Source of the DNA: an uncultured Acetatifactor sp.
GTDB lineage: Bacteria; Bacillota; Clostridia; Lachnospirales; Lachnospiraceae
DNA length: 64,000 nt
Reading direction: 5' to 3'
Assembly: GCA_910579755.1 (NCBI GenBank)
Contig: CAJTVB010000012.1
Location: forward strand, 1 to 64,000
Positions 61,601 to 64,000 of the stretch are shown here, in pieces. Positions within the stretch are counted from its first letter, which is position 1, and the number at the start of each line of letters is the position of its first letter. The position numbers and the translations under genes were made by a program. The notes under the pieces are model-generated. The model searched no databases and was not told the DNA's origin. It was given only the letters and a program-made list of their open reading frames with translations.

Positions 61601-62170
61601 CTTGAATTCCTTCTCTATATGACAATGCTCGTGCTTGCCAACCAACTTATTACCTTCAAAATCCAGCTCAATAATATATGGCATCCAATCTATAATTCTA
61701 AGGAAATCTTCACACCCAAAACTATTATCATAAAAATTCAATATGGAGCTAAGAGCAGTTCCATGCGTCCCTACAACAATTTCTTTATCCGCACTATCTG
61801 ATAAAATTTCGTTCAACGCTTCCATATTACGATTTTGAACCATGACAATGGATTCTCCGCCATCTTCATGATAATCATGGTCCGCCCAGCGTTTCTGGAA
61901 CATTCCATGGTTATTGCCATCCGGACCTTTTTCACGCTCTCTTAATCTCTCGTCTATTATGATCTCTTTTCCAAAAAAGGCTGCCGCATCTGCTATGGTA
62001 TCCTTACTGCGCTTGTATGGACTACAATAAAACGCATCTATTTTCTTGTCCTTCAAAAATTCCATTACAATTGCAGAATCTTTCTTCCCCACTTCCGTTA
62101 ATGGTCTTGTTCTATCCTCTTTCCAGTCATGCTCCGGTTGTGCATGACGCACGAAATACACTCTCGTCAT
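61490..62170 (-). CDS. histidine phosphatase family protein with replaced C-terminus
   Basis: 226 aa branch-1 histidine phosphatase: MTRVYFVRHAQPEHD with the catalytic RHA, FYCSPYKRSKDTIADAA, Glu in EREKGPDGNNHGM region, and the second catalytic His in VGTHGTALSSILNFY. The last 30 or so residues (LLLIKNRRKKRILLYPLWMM) are read out of frame from the helicase remnant, so the natural end was lost at about 61590. The catalytic domain is complete and may still fold. AGGAG precedes the ATG. Confidence 0.8.
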   Translation of the reverse strand: MTRVYFVRHAQPEHDWKEDRTRPLTEVGKKDSAIVMEFLKDKKIDAFYCSPYKRSKDTIADAAAFFGKEIIIDERLREREKGPDGNNHGMFQKRWADHDYHEDGGESIVMVQNRNMEALNEILSDSADKEIVVGTHGTALSSILNFYDNSFGCEDFLRIIDWMPYIIELDFEGNKLVGKHEHCHIEKEFKGDQRQFLLLIKNRRKKRILLYPLWMMRYLILQMIHI

Positions 62171-62224
62171 AATGCGTCTCCTATCCCTTCTTAATGGTAA
62201 TTAGTATCGGATTTTGCACTATTT

Positions 62225-62662
62225 TCAATCATGAGGAGGCACATACCACATACCACTGCCCCATGCAGTATCATTGTCCAAAAGAATAGATACCAGCCTT
62301 CGGTACAAATTCAGCCCAGCGTTCAGCTCAGGCAGTTTTGTGTTGTGGCGGAAATCCCAGTATAACTCGCCGCATATCAGACTGGCTGCAAAATCCACCC
62401 AGTTTTTGAAAATATGCGTTTGGTTTAGCCAATACTCCGCCAAATCATCAAATTCGTTCCGCTTTAACAAACCACACGCATAACCATTGCACAGATGTCC
62501 CATGCACTCACTAATGTCCCATGCCAAATACCCACGATGACCTACGATATGATAGAATTCGTCCCGTCCACAAGGTTTCTGTTTAGGGATACGGCTCTGA
62601 TACTCTTGAACCAGTGATAGTACCAGCGGAGCCAAATCAGTTTCAAAGGGATGAAAATCCAT
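62225..62662 (-). CDS. DUF1266-like protein
   Basis: 145 aa. GYLAWDISECMGHLCNGYACGLL and FKNWVDFAASLICGELYWDFR resemble DUF1266 (AWD-x-R then W-F-x-GR-x-W). No membrane segment. The ATG at 62662 has no ribosome site and the protein is shorter than most relatives, so the N-terminus may be lost; a TTG lies nine bases upstream. Function unknown. Confidence 0.6.
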   Translation of the reverse strand: MDFHPFETDLAPLVLSLVQEYQSRIPKQKPCGRDEFYHIVGHRGYLAWDISECMGHLCNGYACGLLKRNEFDDLAEYWLNQTHIFKNWVDFAASLICGELYWDFRHNTKLPELNAGLNLYRRLVSILLDNDTAWGSGMWYVPPHD

Positions 62663-62694
62663 CAGATTCAATTACAGTGTGGCTGGCAGATAGC

Positions 62695-63174
62695 TCAATG
62701 ATCAGCCGCTATTTTCCGCCTTTTATAGATAACGATCTGGGCGTCGGAACCACCCTCGCCGTACTCGCAGACCAAAAGGTAGTTGTCATCCGCCGTCAGG
62801 CCATAGCACCTGTCGCTGTTTTTCTTGCTGACCTGATTTCCCAAATAGATCTTGTCATCCTCCCAGAATCGAACCGTTCCTCCTCCCGGAAGCGTATATT
62901 GCAGATTGACAAAAGACCCCTTCAGCGCATTGAGATCTGTGATCGTTTCCATATCCTCAATGCCAAGTCCGTTAAACTCGGCGATCAGCTGCTCCTTCAG
63001 ATCGCAGGATGCGCCAAAGCTGTTTCCACAGTGTTCACACCCCTTCTTCAGACAGCATTCCGCTATCATACAAGTATCGCCGAAGGGACGGCCCTTTGTT
63101 TCCGTACACCCGGCGCAACCCTCCTTAAGTCCGCCGCATTCATCACAATCCAGCCCGCATATTGTTTTTTTCAT
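62695..63174 (-). CDS. DUF3795 domain protein
   Basis: 159 aa. The Cys-rich N-terminus (CGLDCDECGGLKEGCAGC, then CMIAECCLKKGCEHC) is that of DUF3795, thought to bind metal or a cluster. The C-terminal half (GTVRFWEDDKIYLGNQVS, DNYLLVCEYGEGG) is a separate beta-rich part. GAGGAG precedes the ATG. Function unknown. Confidence 0.8.
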   Translation of the reverse strand: MKKTICGLDCDECGGLKEGCAGCTETKGRPFGDTCMIAECCLKKGCEHCGNSFGASCDLKEQLIAEFNGLGIEDMETITDLNALKGSFVNLQYTLPGGGTVRFWEDDKIYLGNQVSKKNSDRCYGLTADDNYLLVCEYGEGGSDAQIVIYKRRKIAADH

Positions 63175-63227
63175 CTTATACTCCTCATATAATCATAATT
63201 TTACTTTTTGTCTTCTCTCCACCGGCT

Positions 63228-63752
63228 TTATTTCCCGCTCCCTGTACTTCTCAAATTCTTTTTATAAATCTCCATTTCATATGCTTTCCCATTGCGCTGG
63301 TCTGTCTTCTGCTCCGAATACTGATAAACCAATCCGCAGGATAATGCCAGTGCCTTTGAAGCAAGGTTCCCTGCCCGTGTAGAATAATAGAAATCTTGCC
63401 CGCCTAAAGAAAAACAGTAATCCATCAATAAACACAATATCTGTTTCCCATATCCCCTTCCGACATACTCCGGTCCCAGGGCAATACCCGTCTCATGATA
63501 AATATGCGGCTCTGTTTCCTCCACTCCGGCAAAACCAATAGCCTGGCCGCTGCCCCTCTCATAGACCAGCCATGCGTCATGGGTTTCCTGCCATGTGACC
63601 GTCCTCTGTATCCTCGCCCTGGCCCCATCCTCATCAGCCGTCACCCTCCATAACATATATTCCGCTGTCTCCGGCCTTGACCAGACATTACGGTACATAG
63701 ATCTCCAGTCCTCATATTTTGCTTTCCCAAGAATAATATCTTCTGTCTCCAT
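63228..63752 (-). CDS. GNAT family N-acetyltransferase
   Basis: 174 aa. The acetyl-CoA site ALGPEYVGRGYGKQILCLLMDY has the R-G-x-G-K loop, in ETGIALGPEYVGRGYGKQ. Earlier strands AIGFAGVEETEP and later YYSTRAGNLASKALALSCGL also fit; close to RimJ/RimL-like members. ATG at 63752 is preferred (GGAGG eleven bases upstream) and avoids overlap with the next gene. Substrate unknown. Confidence 0.85.
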   Translation of the reverse strand: METEDIILGKAKYEDWRSMYRNVWSRPETAEYMLWRVTADEDGARARIQRTVTWQETHDAWLVYERGSGQAIGFAGVEETEPHIYHETGIALGPEYVGRGYGKQILCLLMDYCFSLGGQDFYYSTRAGNLASKALALSCGLVYQYSEQKTDQRNGKAYEMEIYKKNLRSTGSGK

Positions 63753-63759
63753 CCTGTTT

Positions 63760-64000
63760 TTATCCTCCATAAACGTTACTAAATTCCGGCCTTCTGTTAT
63801 ACAGTATTCCCAGATCCAGCCGCACCTCCTTGCGATCCAGATCCCCATTCTGGTAACAGCAGGAATCGAAGCCGATCAATGTAAAGCCCTCCTGCAGATA
63901 GAAAGCAATTGCGCCCACATTACAGGACTGGGTTTCCAGGATCAGGGCACGCCGCCTCTCCAGCCGGGCCTGCTCCTTTGCCACCGCCATCAGCTCATGT
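63760..64000 (-). CDS. GNAT family N-acetyltransferase, partial (C-terminal part)
   Basis: Reading frame enters from beyond the window end. Visible: RALILETQSCNVGAIAFYLQ and EGFTLIGFDSCCYQNGD, the acetyl-CoA-proximal helix and the final strands of a GNAT domain, then RKEVRLDLGILYN and a stop codon. The start is outside the window. Confidence 0.8.
   Translation of the reverse strand, partial: HELMAVAKEQARLERRRALILETQSCNVGAIAFYLQEGFTLIGFDSCCYQNGDLDRKEVRLDLGILYNRRPEFSNVYGG

Overview
The window looks like chromosomal DNA of an anaerobic Clostridia bacterium, most likely a GC-rich member of the Lachnospiraceae. The evidence is the gene content: pyruvate phosphate dikinase, the SCIFF peptide and its radical-SAM maturase next to a fused SecDF and a TIGR04086 membrane protein, PyrB with a separate PyrI, a FolB-FolK fusion, a DUF5050 protein, a DUF6020 protein and DUF815. 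Shine-Dalgarno sequences are strong (AGGAGG), and several genes start with GTG or TTG. The genus cannot be fixed from the sequence alone.

Layout. 0-6.3 kb: ppdK with a structured leader, then an MFS / GDPD / aldose-epimerase operon. 6.4-9.1 kb: an ABC-F ATPase coupled to a PHP phosphoesterase. 9.1-17 kb (minus): pheA, a DUF815 ATPase, ppx, ppk, maf and a HAD phosphatase, forming an aromatic-acid plus polyphosphate run, followed by a small acidic gene with its own promoter. 17-20.7 kb: a DUF5050 protein, then ApbE coupled to an SmtB-type ArsR regulator and divergent from a NusG-II / Gx-transporter pair. 20.7-24.9 kb: the folate operon folC-folE-HD-folP-folBK. 25-28.3 kb: small membrane genes, a nitroreductase, pyrBI and tRNA-Ala(CGC). 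28.4-28.7 kb: a chimeric pseudogene. 28.9-33.2 kb: a phosphohexomutase and a VanRS-like two-component system. 33.4-40.7 kb (minus): TIGR04086, scfA (SCIFF peptide), scfB, secDF, a DUF6020 membrane protein and an acyltransferase. 40.8-46.2 kb: a CNNM/CorC protein convergent with a cwlD-pstSCAB cluster. 46.3-53.3 kb: a heterodimeric ABC exporter and hisS-aspS. 53.5-56.6 kb: an SOS operon made of a Y-family polymerase, a YolD-like protein and an uncharacterised basic protein, with two LexA boxes at its promoter.

56.9-62.7 kb is an AT-richer accessory region, visibly unlike its surroundings. It carries a BlaI-type repressor, an M56 (BlaR1-like) membrane metalloprotease without the penicillin-sensor domain, and an ABC transporter with two permeases behind a TACA-N2-TGTA operator. 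It also holds gene remnants: a helicase C-terminus fused by deletion to a histidine phosphatase. The window ends in DUF1266, DUF3795 and two GNAT genes.

The most interesting material is regulatory or uncharacterised. It includes the M56/BlaI-controlled ABC island, the SOS operon with its unknown third protein and 19-nt repeat array, a terminator hairpin that contains the cwlD ribosome binding site, the scfA/scfB intercistronic terminator, the ppdK leader fold, and a recurring pattern of degenerate purine-rich repeats at or near gene ends. No CRISPR array, phage genes or intact insertion sequence were seen.
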